Program-made: the position numbers and the translations under genes | Part shown: positions 1-10,064 of the stretch, piece by piece | Layout: every line of letters starts with the position of its first letter | Numbering within the stretch: the stretch's first letter is position 1 | DNA from: Spirogloea muscicola | Lineage: Eukaryota > Streptophyta > Zygnematophyceae > Spirogloeales > Spirogloeaceae | Direction of reading: 5' to 3' | Length of the DNA: 17,610 nucleotides | Assembly: GCA_009602725.1 (NCBI GenBank) | Contig: WELB01000088.1 | Location: forward strand, 174,658-192,267 | The notes under the pieces: generated by a model | Seen by the model: only the letters and a program-made list of their open reading frames with translations | Told to the model about the DNA's origin: nothing | The model's database searches: none

Positions 1-124
<124 letters not shown>

Positions 125-128
125 GCAG

Positions 129-3100
129 GCCTCACTGGCGGCCGTGCTCCTGCTGGCCTGCTCTGCCGCCCTGGCCGCCGCAGCCTCGGCGGCCGCCGCC
201 GACGATGCCGCCTGCCGCCGCCAGCTCGCCGCGCTTGCGGCGCTGCCGGGCCGCGCTCGGCGAGGTGAGCCCTCCCCGCTGCTCCGCCAGATCCGTCTCC
301 AGTGCCGTGTCGGCGGTGTCGGCGCCTGACAGGCGGCCACTTTCCTGACGTCTCTGTGGCAGAGGCTGAGCGCCTCGGCGCCGCCACCGTCGAGGCCGGG
401 CGGCTCCTGTCGAGGCTCTGCTTCGATGCGGCGGCGCTGCAGTTCGTGGCCATGCCGGCCGAAGCCGAGGCCACTGCCGGGCCGGCAGCCGGGGCCCCCG
501 GTGGCAGCGCAGGGACGCTCGCGAAAGCAGCTGGCCTTGAAGGCCCAGCCGACGAGGCGACCCGGCTAGCCGCCGGCCTCCTCGCGGCGTGTGCGGAGGC
601 GCGCGAGCTCCTGGCGGCGCTGCAGGCGTCGCCGGCGCTCCGAGAGCACTGGAGAGGCAGCGCGGCGCTGCTCCTGCCAGCGCCAGCGCCTGCCGTCGTC
701 GACGTGGGCGCCTACGTTCCTGCGGCGGGCGTCCTGATGGTGGAGCGGCTGGCTGACGGCAGCGGTGACCAGAGCCGGCAGCGGTTGACTGGCGGCGGTG
801 GCAGCGATGCCGGAGGCGGCGGAGGCACTTGGCGGGGCTCTGAGCACGGGGACCGAGCGCCATGGAGGGCGCCAGACGCTGACGATGGCGGCAGCAACGG
901 TAATAGCTGGCGCGCAGAGCCAGTGACCGGCCTTGTCCACTCCGACGTCTGGCCAAGGACGTCAAGACAGGAGGTGCTCCAGTCTCGCATGACCCGACCT
1001 GGTGGTGCTAGCTCTTCATTGTCTCGCGAGGATCCCTCGGAGTCGGCAGGAGAGCGGGCCGGTGCCACTGCTTCCGGTGACGACGACGATTACAATGGCG
1101 GCGATGGAGCTCACGGCTCATACCGCGAGGGCGACGTGGAGTGGCAGCCGCTCGACGAGTCACGCGAGGAAGAGCCGGCAGACAACGACAGGCCTGACGC
1201 CTCAAATGGGCCGTCGCATCTTGACGGGCCCGAACGCTGGCCACAGAATCGAGGAGATTGGCTGGCTGACACTACCGCCTCGCGGCAACCACAGCCTGTA
1301 GGACGGCGACAGGGAGCTGGCGTAGCGAAGGTCCAGAGGCCGGGCAGCCGCTCCAGGCTGCAGCAGAGCGGAGCGGCGGGCCGGTCGTCGGAGGCGGCGC
1401 CACAGGAATCTGGTGGCTATGACTTGGAGCCGCCTGGCTGGCGAGACGAGCGGCAGTCAGTCAGGCCCAATGAGAGCGACAGTGAGCTGGACGAAGGCGA
1501 TGGCCGAGCACCGGAGTACGCCGATCGTTGGCAGCGGCCCATCGAGGCAGCAGCTGCCCGGAGACGCGAGCCGAGGCTCGACGGCAATGGCAGCCGCGCT
1601 CAACTGCGCCAGCAGTCGCCGCCGCCGCGGCAACCGATTCCAGAGGAGCAGCGCCGCCCTGCTGAGCCCGACCCCTGGAACAAGCCGCAGCAGGTAGCAA
1701 TGGCTCCCAGGCGGCGCTCACCTGGGGCTGCGCCGTCGAAGGTGCCGGGCGACCGCGACGCAGGCAGCGAGCGTCCGGCGGTGGCTGGAAGCGGTCAGCT
1801 GGCGCTCGTGCAACGGCAGCAGCAGGGCAGTGGCAGCAGCGGCGCGCTCAAGACGCTCCTTGAGGAGGGCGGCGTGCTCCTGCGAGCGGGCCGCGAGGGC
1901 CTCATCGGCAAGGTGGAGGCTGGCGTCGCTGAGCGGCTGCTGAGCCAGGCGGCGGAGCGGTTTGCGGCCGCCGTGGAGCTCGACTCGACCTCCGTGGCGG
2001 CGGTTGGGCAGCTGGGCAATGCGCTGCTTGCGCACGGCGAGCTGAAGCTGCACCTCGCGCGCCAGCTACGTGAGATGGTGCCGGAGTCAGAGCCTCCGGA
2101 GCGTAGCAAGGGTGGCAGCCGGCCATTGGCCGTGGACGAAGAGCGCCGCTCTCTTATGGAGCGCCGTCGGCAGTCCCTGTTGCAGCAAGCTTACCAGGTG
2201 AAGTCCTGTTCTAGGTTTTGAAGCCAACACTTCTTAGAGACCACTATTAGTTCTTGGACCCTAACATGTCAGGGTTGGCATGTGGTGGAACCTTGATAAT
2301 CTGGTGGATTTGTCAGCAGCTATGGCATTGCTGGGCTGCAGCGCAGGTAGCTTGCCATTGAGATTTTTTGGTGATCATGGTCATCTATTCAGGCAGGGGA
2401 CGAGTGCGAGCAGCTGCTCATGGACGCTGGTCGCAAGTACCGGGCGGCGCTCTCATTGGACAATCGCGATGCACGGGCTCTTCACAACTGGGGCCTTGCG
2501 CTCTGCTATCGTGGTCACCTCCTTGCCGAGGAAGCCGAGGATGTGAGAGAGCTCGTGCTCTCTCTGCTGCCAGGGGCCTGTCATTTGTTTGTTCGGTTGA
2601 TGTCCATAAGCTCAGCTGAGGAGAGTGCTAGCTCACTTTGGCGCAGGACTATGTGGCGGTTGCGGACAAGATGTACCTGGCCGCCATTGATAAATTCGAG
2701 GCGATGCTTTCCATGAGCACCAAGTGGCGTGTCGGTGGTGAGCTCAGTAGCTGATGTAGTCAGTTTCTGTTGGGCTGTGCACAGCATCCATGCCGGTACC
2801 CTGGCAATACATGCCTAGGTGCTTATAGGGGCCAGGTTTCACAAATATGTGATCCATGTTGAATTGTGGCTCTTCAGCGCTCCAGAACTGGGGCCTCACA
2901 TTGCGGGACCGGTCGCGGCTGCGGACAATCGGCAGCCGCAAGAGGGAGAAGCTGATGGAGCAGGCTCGCGATTGCTTCCAAAGTGCTCTAGAATTGGAAC
3001 CCAGCAACCCGCAGCTTCGAGGCGGGCTTGCAGCGGCCGAGATTGAGCTTGAGGAGCTAGCAGAATACACGCGAGAGGAGGCTGAGCGGCAGGAGCAGCA

Positions 3101-3137
3101 GGAAGACTCGGAGCAGCGGCCCACCAAGTGGCTCTAA
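129..3137 (+). CDS. TPR protein with N-terminal signal sequence and long disordered middle (5 exons, 5' partial)
   Basis: Exons: about 129-264, 363-2197, 2393-2542, 2647-2737 and 2878-3137 (TAA). Every junction has GT-AG ends and keeps the frame (codons split at introns 1 and 4), giving about 825 residues counted from 123. No ATG is visible; the frame is open back into the poly-T. Residues 1-22 are a hydrophobic Leu/Ala stretch (LLLACSAALAAAASAAAA), which suggests a signal or transit peptide. Roughly residues 130-535 are low complexity, rich in Gly, Ser, Arg, Asp, Glu, Pro and Gln, and likely disordered. From about 540 come helical repeats, ending in TPR units such as ALHNWGLALCYRGHLLA (exon 3) and ALQNWGLTLRDRSRL (across the exon 4/5 junction). 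The end is an acidic Glu/Gln-rich helix. The TPR part resembles plant TPR-like proteins of unknown role; the function is probably protein binding. It converges on CRTISO. Confidence 0.82.
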
Positions 3138-3680
3138 GGTTGGTGACATGGCAGGTGCAAGCAATTAGTCATTGTGCAGCCGACTTTTTCAGTCAGGCGT
3201 TACCAGCATCCAGACTCTCTGACGGAGAGGGTGATTGACAACCTTGTCGTGTTGTTGGGGAGCGCAGAGCAACTTTGAAGCACCAATTGTAAGCACTGAA
3301 GCACGATCTGTCACATTGACCCCTTCGGCAAGGTGTGCGCAAATGATTAAGTAGGAGCTCTCAAGCCAGTTCTCAGCTGTGTCCTGGAGAAGGTGGCTAT
3401 ACAGATTGGCTTTCTTTGAGAAAGTGAGGTGCTTATTAGCTGTTGGTCACAGGGTTGATGTCTGTTGGCAATCCTTCGCGTGCGGGCTTTTGCGGATTTT
3501 CTTTCTTTACTGGCCGTGGAAATATCACCAGGCACCAAACCCCGTTTCGTTCTCATGCCATGTGCCAAAGCTATACCGATTTTATAATACTGTCCAAGCT
3601 AGATTGAATCAAAATTTGATGGGCCTTATTAGACACGTTTCCTTTCCTTCATCCTGAATTTTAGTCATGTGTGGGCTACC
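3138..3680. other. Convergent intergenic region (3' ends of TPR gene and CRTISO)
   Basis: This 543-base stretch lies between the two stop codons. It must hold both 3' UTRs and both polyadenylation sites. Open frames here are short, lower in GC than the coding exons and resemble nothing I recognise. TGTAA, the usual chlorophyte polyadenylation motif, occurs near 3287 on the plus strand, but a single pentamer is weak evidence. Confidence 0.6.
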
Positions 3681-6600
3681 TCAAGCGAGGGTCCTAAACC
3701 ATGTCAATAGTTTTCGTAACCCCTTGTCAAGTAGGGGCACATGTCTCTCAAGACCTGCAAACAAACCGCGCACAGTAAGCCCATAAAGCAATGGCCAAGA
3801 CCGTACAGTAGTGCTTGGATACGGCAGTATGCAAATAGTGGGGTTCGTAGACCGTTCTCACTTAGGTCAGCAGCAACACGATGGGCACACATGATGCCGG
3901 AGAACGCAACAGCAATGACCCCCTGCCCTGGGAAGCAACTGTCACCCACGCAGTAAAGTCCACTGATAGCCTGCCACCAGTCTCAGGAGTACAGCCAGTC
4001 ATTTATGGCCTCACGGTCAACCGTGTCGAAGGCACATAATATATCCAGTACGCCATGTGCTACATGTGAGTACGACACACTAGCTGCCCACAACTTCAGC
4101 ATAATCCAGAAAACAATAGGCAATCTGTCTTGCATTTGTGATGGCCAATACAGGTACGAAATAGGTGGTGTAGGTGACTTACAGTGGTATTGAATGGCAT
4201 GCCAAGAAGTCCTTTTGGCTTCCCTGCAGGGATCGGCCCATAAGTGCCTTCATCCCGAGCCAAGAATCGCCTATGCGTCTTCGGCGTTCCAACCTGGACA
4301 CAAGTTGCAGTGAGAAAGCAGCAATGCTTGCATCACTACTGCTCACGCAACTCTGGGTGCAATGCCTTCTGTACCTTGCGATAAGTGACAGCTTGCTTTA
4401 GGCCTGGAAAGAGGGCAGCATCTAGCCGTGCCACGATGTCGTCAGCAACTGACTCCTTCTTCGCTCTGTACACCGCTGGAGGCATGCCCTGCCGTTCCAC
4501 AACAGCAGACAGGCCAGGATTGAGCGCTGATGCCACTACTGCACTGGAAGACAGAACTTTTCAGAGGCAAATACTCTGATATCAGTGACGCATCTGAAAT
4601 CCGAATACATTGAAGTGCAGAGTTGTGCAGAATATTAGAATGTGGGCGATGCTGCATATGGAAAGCAAGCTAGGAGAGGCATGCAAGACCTGCCATTTGT
4701 CCATCCATGCGACAGTGAAAATGTGCAGGATGTGCCGATCTGGCGGTGCCAGAGAAGAGTCAAGCACAGTGGGAATGCTAAGGAAGATCGTTGCATATGG
4801 CTCCTCCAATTTCTCCCACGAATCCTGCAACATGAGAGGGCACAGACCAAGCTGAGCTCAATCGGTTCTCATGCAGTCAAACCTACAGAGGCAAGTGAAC
4901 CACTAATACTCTAAATGAAGCAGGCAACTGCACGACTTATCACTCTGACTGTAAACATTGGCATCCTGAACAGGCTGAGGACCAAGGACCAAGGGAGGCA
5001 AGAGAGAGACAGTCAGACCTCCAAGATGAAGTGGTGGCAGTCTGTCCCTGGTGGAATCACATCTGCCCTGACTCCCATGTGGATGGACATGAATGAAGGG
5101 GACTTCTTGTATAGCCGCTGAAATTTCAACTCCTCAACAGGCATGGCCTCCCTTTTCACCAGCTTCTCTAACACACCCACACCAACTCAATTTAGGCGTC
5201 ACTATGCACATCATGCTGTGTACGCGTGTTGCTGCAGGTAGCAGCCTGCTTGTCTGAGAGATGAATTAGTTAGTTACTCTTGGATAGGTTTCCCTCTAAA
5301 CCTTCATGTGATGACACAGCCTAAGGTCCAATCCAGGTGCAAGGATGGCCTCACCAAAAGTGTCCCACCTCGTGGCATTTGATATTATCGACTTGGCCCT
5401 GAAGATGCGGCCATCACTCAGCTGCACGCCAGTCTGTGAAGTACACACACAGGTTGTTTAGTGATTACAGGTTGTTGCCAGCTTGTCCACGTATGAGATG
5501 CGGGTTGCAGGCATCGCAATGGAAAGAAAGACCTTCAGGACTTAAGTCAATGGATGGTCATGCTCTTGCTTACACATGATTTGAGCATGTGACACCATGT
5601 ATATAATATGTCAGCATGAAGGCCAAAGGGCTCACAGCTTTCTCATTTTCCATGACAATGTTGGTGACATTGGCCTTATACTGCACCATGCCCCCGTGCT
5701 CAAGCAGGCCCTGCACCAACTCCTGTGCAATCCTCCCAACTCCTCCAACTGGATAATTGATGCCGGAGAAGTGCCTATCACACATCACCTGGCGCAAGGG
5801 GGACCCACTCTAGACTAATCAGTATCGGCTTCCAAGAAGCACTGCGCACAGGCACTTCTCTGCTGAGGGACTTGAGCACTCATGTTTGAGTTTCATCCTG
5901 GTCTGGAAGTGCACGAGGGCTTACCATGCCAGCATTTATCATGGGTGTGCGGCGCGCATCAACGGTACTGACAATGAAGCACTGTTGCATCACAGAGTAC
6001 CCAACAGACAGCTTAGATTTGATAGAGGCATCCAGACACCACAAGTGTTGGTAGAGGCACTTCACACATACATGGGAACATTCACCAGAGGTCCTTTGTG
6101 GCACTGAAGCAAGCCCAAGTCAACGCTTGTACTTGGACCAACAGCAAAAAATGAGCCCTTGCAGTCCTTCTTATCTGACGTCCTACGGTTGATCTGACAG
6201 TTATCTGACGTCTTTAGAGTTCAAAGTTACCTCCGCATCAATGAAGGAAAGCAGATTTGGGTCCTTCATGTACTTCCGTGCAATGTCCCCAGCATTCTGT
6301 GGAAGGTAGTAGGCTGTGATGTTTGCAAATGACACAATGCAGAGTGTATCTTGTCACTGGCTTTCTCTTGCTCATCAGAGTAGCATGACCAGAGAAAAGG
6401 TAATGACGAAGACTCCTAAACGCATGCAGAGGCTCTAAAGTTGCAGTATACAGGTACAGCAATGTCAAATTCAGCTCGGCAATGTGCTCAAGTATCTCGC
6501 TTGCAGAGCCGGCGTGGCATGTGTTGGAGTCAGTAAGGGCTCAGACTTTGGATACTCACCTAGTGTAAGGCAAGCAACTGGGTTGCGGAAGAACTGGCCA

Positions 6601-7979
6601 AGAAGATACAGTGGTTCTTCAAGAGACTGCAGCTCCAGGGCATTTAAAGCATTGAAGACCTGCCTTCTGACATGCAGGTCGCTGCTTGAGAACCAGACGC
6701 ATGCATGTATTCCAGCTTAGCAGTTGTTGAGATGAGCACCTTAGCATCAAGTCCTACAGCAAGCACAGCTTAGTTGTCTTCGATGACAGTGGTACGACTG
6801 CGCTGATATTACTAACTGTACTTCGATTGTTAAATCTCCACGGCTCATACTCAGTAGCTCGCTCAGGAGCTTAAAGATGCCACCATAAACACTTTATAGC
6901 TGCCAAAGCTCGTAATTGTAGTTTGTGTATGTGAAGGTGCGAAACTGACCTTCCAGGCTTCCCCATAGAAACCGCGGATGCCGGCAGCCTCATGGGGAAA
7001 GTACTCGATCAGCTCTTGCAGGAACTTCTCGTAGTCCTTGTGGACGCGCACTGCAAGACCGCCAGGCACGTGGTATTCCACGGCGGCAGGGTCTGGGAGG
7101 AGCTCCAGCTTCTTCCCAACGGCTGCTAGGGCCCTGGTCACCAGATTTACATTACCCTGAAAAGAGCACCATAACTCCCAGAGACATTAATTGCCACAAC
7201 TTGCTCCAGCAGGACAATCTCAATTGTTACAGAGACATATACCATGTGGTGAAGGCTCAACTGCAGAAGCTTCATTCATTGCAAAGCACTAGAGCAGCAT
7301 GCATGTCCTGACCCAAAAGCATAAGAAGGCAAGCAGCAACATTTGTCAATGAGAAGCTGCCTTGCTTCATTTGGCTCTCAACACCTCCCCGGCTTGTTGG
7401 AGCGAGCAAGCCTTGCTCAGTGTGCGCTAAGCGGGCAAGGCAGGCATTTGAGCAAGCACTCAAGGAACGGTGGCATTGACAGAGTCCAAGGCAACCTGCA
7501 CCTTCACAATAGTAGCAGCCGGAAGTCACCTTGTCTCCAAACCCAAACATGACGGAGGACCCGACGTCGAAGGTGTATCCCTTGTCCTGGAACCAGCCGG
7601 AGCTGCCGCCGGGGATGACGTACTTCTCGAGCAGCAGCACGGATGCGCCGCGCACCAAGAGCTGCGTGGCGGCGACGATGCCGCCGATGCCGGCGCCGAT
7701 CACGATGGCGTCGTACTCGCGCTCCGTCGGCGCCGCCGGTGGGTCGTCCCACCTCAGCGCAGGCGATGGCCCGGGGGCGGCAGCTGGAGGGCTCCTCTCG
7801 GCGGCCGCCGTGGCGGTGGCCGACGGCGGCCTCGCCGTCAGCGGCCTTTGGCTCTGGCGCGGCGAGCGGCCAGCCNGCCGCCGCCGCCGGCGGGCTCGGG
7901 CGGCCACAGCGCGCGCTGGCCAGCGCGCCTTGTCGTCACTGACCGCTGCTGGTCTCCCAAGAATCAACAGCTCTTCCAA
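3681..7979 (-). CDS. CRTISO: Plastid carotenoid (prolycopene) isomerase, 13 exons, start codon unresolved
   Basis: FAD-dependent enzyme of the CrtI/phytoene-desaturase family that converts poly-cis-lycopene to all-trans-lycopene in plastids. Exons in transcript order: 7979-7530, 7156-6950, 6659-6560, 6313-6231, 5981-5925, 5788-5636, 5433-5355, 5167-5019, 4824-4690, 4488-4375, 4293-4183, 3970-3862, 3754-3681 (TGA). All phases agree; about 606 residues, close to plant CRTISO (about 595). Residues 1-85 are Arg/Ala/Ser/Pro-rich, like a transit peptide, with one unknown residue at 35. The Rossmann FAD motif [11 protein letters not shown] is at 90-100, followed by [11 protein letters not shown]. 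Other family blocks are [44 protein letters not shown] and the C-terminal FAD block [11 protein letters not shown]. The last exon gives the conserved tail WFRTLA. No in-frame ATG exists between the upstream stop (about 8006) and the FAD motif, so an upstream exon or disruption is implied. Donors at 5018 and 4689 are weak (GTCTGA, GTCTTG). Confidence 0.95.
6171..6212. repeat. Two copies of a 12-mer with TGACGTC core in CRTISO intron 4
   Basis: TTATCTGACGTC occurs at 6171-6182 and again at 6201-6212, with a partial copy (GATCTGACAG) between. TGACGT cores are bZIP-type binding sites in plants, but inside an intron this may be only a short local duplication. Confidence 0.4.
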
Positions 7980-8060
7980 TTTAAGGCAGGGGGCTATAGA
8001 TAGCTAGCCCAGGAAGACTGAACAAGGTCCGAGGGCCGAGATGCGCCTAAATCAAACAGC

Positions 8061-8568
8061 TTATGTACGAGATTTCCGCGGATGGGAGCTCAGGAACCCC
8101 GAGCTAGCAGCAGCAAGTCGGAGGTACTTGTGGCTGGGAAAGAGGCACCCCGGCGAGACCCAGAAGCAGCAGCCATAGCGCGGCCTGCCCGCTGAGTGCA
8201 CTGCGTGAGCCGGGGAGCGCTGGAAGTCGACAGACAGCCGCATACGGTACACCTGCGCAAGCGACCCGGCAGCGGCGTGGCCGGGCAGCTCCCCTTGCAA
8301 ACCCTGCCGACAATCGATGGCCTGCCGGGCAAGTCGCTGGAGGAGGTCCAGCCAGCGACTGCCGAAAGCCCCGTGGACGTCAGTCGCCAGTGCCGCGAGT
8401 TTGTCACCAACCGGGTGATCAGCATACTTGCGCTCCTTGCCACGGGCCGCCAGGCAGACCGCGTGCCCTGCAGACCACGCCGATCTGATGGGGTTGGCGG
8501 AGTTGACGAATCGGTAGTCACGACATTCGCGATGATATGGGGACCTCCTCCTGGCGGTGGTCAGCGCG
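8061..8568 (-). pseudogene. 5'-truncated retroelement ORF fragment (left arm)
   Basis: One minus-strand frame stays open from about 8568 to a TAA at 8061 without a credible start. It contains a KERKYAD motif, then LATDVHGAFGSRWLDLLQRL, then YRMRLSVDFQRSPAHAV. This order (Lys/Tyr motif, a hydrophobic block with G-x-x-G, then an R-x-R-L-S-V helix) is what I associate with the region downstream of reverse transcriptase in non-LTR-like elements of algae; that assignment is from memory and needs a search. The lack of a 5' part fits truncated reverse transcription. The following bases down to 7965 would be its 3' UTR. Confidence 0.5.
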
Positions 8569-8604
8569 CCGCTGTAGGAAGACGACCGTCCGCCCCCAGC
8601 TAAA

Positions 8605-9100
8605 TGGGCATGACAGACGTGTTCTCCACGGCCGGAAGAAGTCCCCGCATCATTGCGGATGTTGTGACCTCCGACTCAGTAGACTCTGCCAACCCCACAA
8701 AATCGGCTTCGACAGCAGGGCATGGCGGTCCTTGGCAAGGAGTGCAAGTATGCCGATCACCCTGCTGGCGATTGACGTGCACGGGGCATTTGGCATTCGC
8801 TGGCGGGACCCTCTACAGCGGCCTGCCCGGCAGGCCATGGATCGTCGGCAGGGTCAGCAAGGTGAGCTGCCCGCTTTCAACGCTGGTGGGTCGCTTGCCT
8901 AGGTGTTCCGCATGCAGCTGTCTGTCTCCTTCGTTCTCTTCCAACGCTCCATGGCTCATGCAGTGCACTCGCGGGCAGGCCGCACTATGGCTGCCGCTTC
9001 TGGATCTCGTCTGGGTGCCTCGTTTCCAGCTTCAAAATTACTCCGACTTGCTACTAACTCGGGGTTACTAAGCTCCCACCCGATGGAGTCTCTTGCGTAG
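8605..9100 (+). pseudogene. Decayed second copy of the retroelement ORF (right arm)
   Basis: This is the plus-strand homologue of the 8568-8061 fragment. The block IDVHGAFGIRW matches TDVHGAFGSRW of the other copy, and RQGQQGELP matches RQGLQGELP. About 20 bases are missing just before that block, which shifts the frame, and a TAG follows GGSLA at about 8900. It is therefore non-coding and probably older or less constrained than the left copy. Confidence 0.55.
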
Positions 9101-9150
9101 CTGTGTAATTTAGGCGCCTTTCGGCCCTTCAGTTCTTGTCCATACTTTCT

Positions 9151-9243
9151 GGGCTGGCTATCTACAGCCCCTGCCTTATATTAGAAGAGCTGTTGTTAGG
9201 GCTGGCCTTTTCACAGCCACTGCCTTATGTGCGAAGAGCTGTT
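9151..9243 (+). repeat. Tandem 48-bp units at the retroelement 3' end
   Basis: Two units begin GGGCTGGC at 9151 and 9199 and share CAGCC, CTGCCTTAT and GAAGAGCTGTT at the same offsets. The left arm has one corresponding unit (8010 down to 7966, minus strand). GGGCTGGCC at 9199-9207 is also inverted as GGCCAGCCC at 9257-9265. Tandem units at a 3' terminus occur in some non-LTR retrotransposons; here this is only suggestive. Confidence 0.6.
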
Positions 9244-10064
9244 TCTTTCTGTGGATGGCCAGCCCAGATAAGGAAGGAGGAGGTGTGGCTGCTGATATTA
9301 GAAAAACGGCTGTGCAGTACATGTCTGCAGCTGGAGAAAGAGAGAGAAGGCGCGCGGTGCGCATGAAAGGGAAGGGAGCCTAATTCAAGCCAATAAAGTA
9401 TTCAGGCAACAAATTGGTGCAAAGCTGGGGCTACATGAAACGAAGCCTATGCTCACAGCCATCGCCCTCTACTGGAATGCTCTTCTTCTTCCATGTTGAG
9501 GTGGCTAAGGTAACAGCGGCTCTTGGTGCGCATGAATGAGAGGGAGGCCAAAGCAAGCCAGTACACAGCTTGTAACAAGAACAACAGAAACGAGGGGTCC
9601 ACGAGGGGTCAAAGTAACCAAGAAGCGCATCCTGGCAGCTCCAGCTCCAGCTCCGCAGGGCCCATCGCTTCACCAGTTTACGGTGGGTGCTTCACCTCGT
9701 ATCTCCCCTACTTTGATTTTGCCCAAATAGCATGATTACAATAATAACACACAGCTTCCTCCCTTCACCGTCTTGTGCATGCTTGCTCGCAAGACCGCCA
9801 GAGCTCAAGACAAAGGCAACTTCACTACAAGTTAGACATCGAAGGCGAAGGCACCTATTAGCAATGGCTTTCCATTGACCTACAAAACTAACATCCTTTG
9901 GAAGTCTGGCTGCCGTGTGGGCTTTGACTTGCAGTTCTCCATTACTAGGGTGTATCCTGTAAGTGAATGGAGGACAAAAGAATAAGAGGCCCATCAAGTA
10001 GTGCTAAGGCAGCTGCTGCTGAGCATTCATACGAGCCTGCTCAACACTGACGTCAAGCATCTAT
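9197..10064. other. Intergenic stretch with short degenerate repeats
   Basis: No gene is visible between the retroelement pair and the 3' end of the TBL2-like gene, whose 3' UTR (minus strand) must occupy the right part. GGTGCGCATGAA occurs near 9357 and near 9526, each followed by similar purine-rich sequence, which suggests a diverged duplication about 170 bases apart. A related stretch (GATGAATGGAAGGGAAGC) lies at 13767 upstream of the TBL2-like gene. An AGCTCC hexamer is repeated about three times near 9636-9656. Confidence 0.5.

Larger units (their letters stand above)
7965..9196. mobile_element. Two retroelement tails in head-to-head inverted arrangement
   Basis: Read on the minus strand, 8575 down to 7965 matches the plus strand from about 8605 to 9196, with substitutions and small indels (one checked 53-base stretch has about 7 mismatches). 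The match runs through a shared coding-like part, a shared 3' non-coding part (both contain ATTTAGGCGC followed by TCGGCCC) and ends on both sides at GAAGAGCTGTTG. The arms are about 600 bases with a spacer of about 30. Because 3' ends face outward, this looks like two 5'-truncated copies, or an inverted duplication, of one element. The left outer end lies at, and slightly inside, the open frame of CRTISO exon 1. The element family is not identified. Confidence 0.75.

Noticed and set aside
132-965. Long minus-strand open frame (277 codons), opposite the TPR gene
   Set aside because: It is a by-product of GC-rich DNA lacking stop codons; the product is Arg/Pro/Ala-rich without domains and overlaps a spliced coding exon with correct phases.
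7470-8003. Plus-strand open frames opposite CRTISO exon 1
   Set aside because: They are shadows of the GC-rich Rossmann-coding exon on the other strand.
8090-8176. Minus-strand MAAASGSRRGASFPATS as a possible plastid transit peptide start for CRTISO
   Set aside because: A very similar stretch occurs in the right retroelement arm, so it belongs to the repeat, and no clear donor joins it in phase to exon 1. It cannot be fully excluded.
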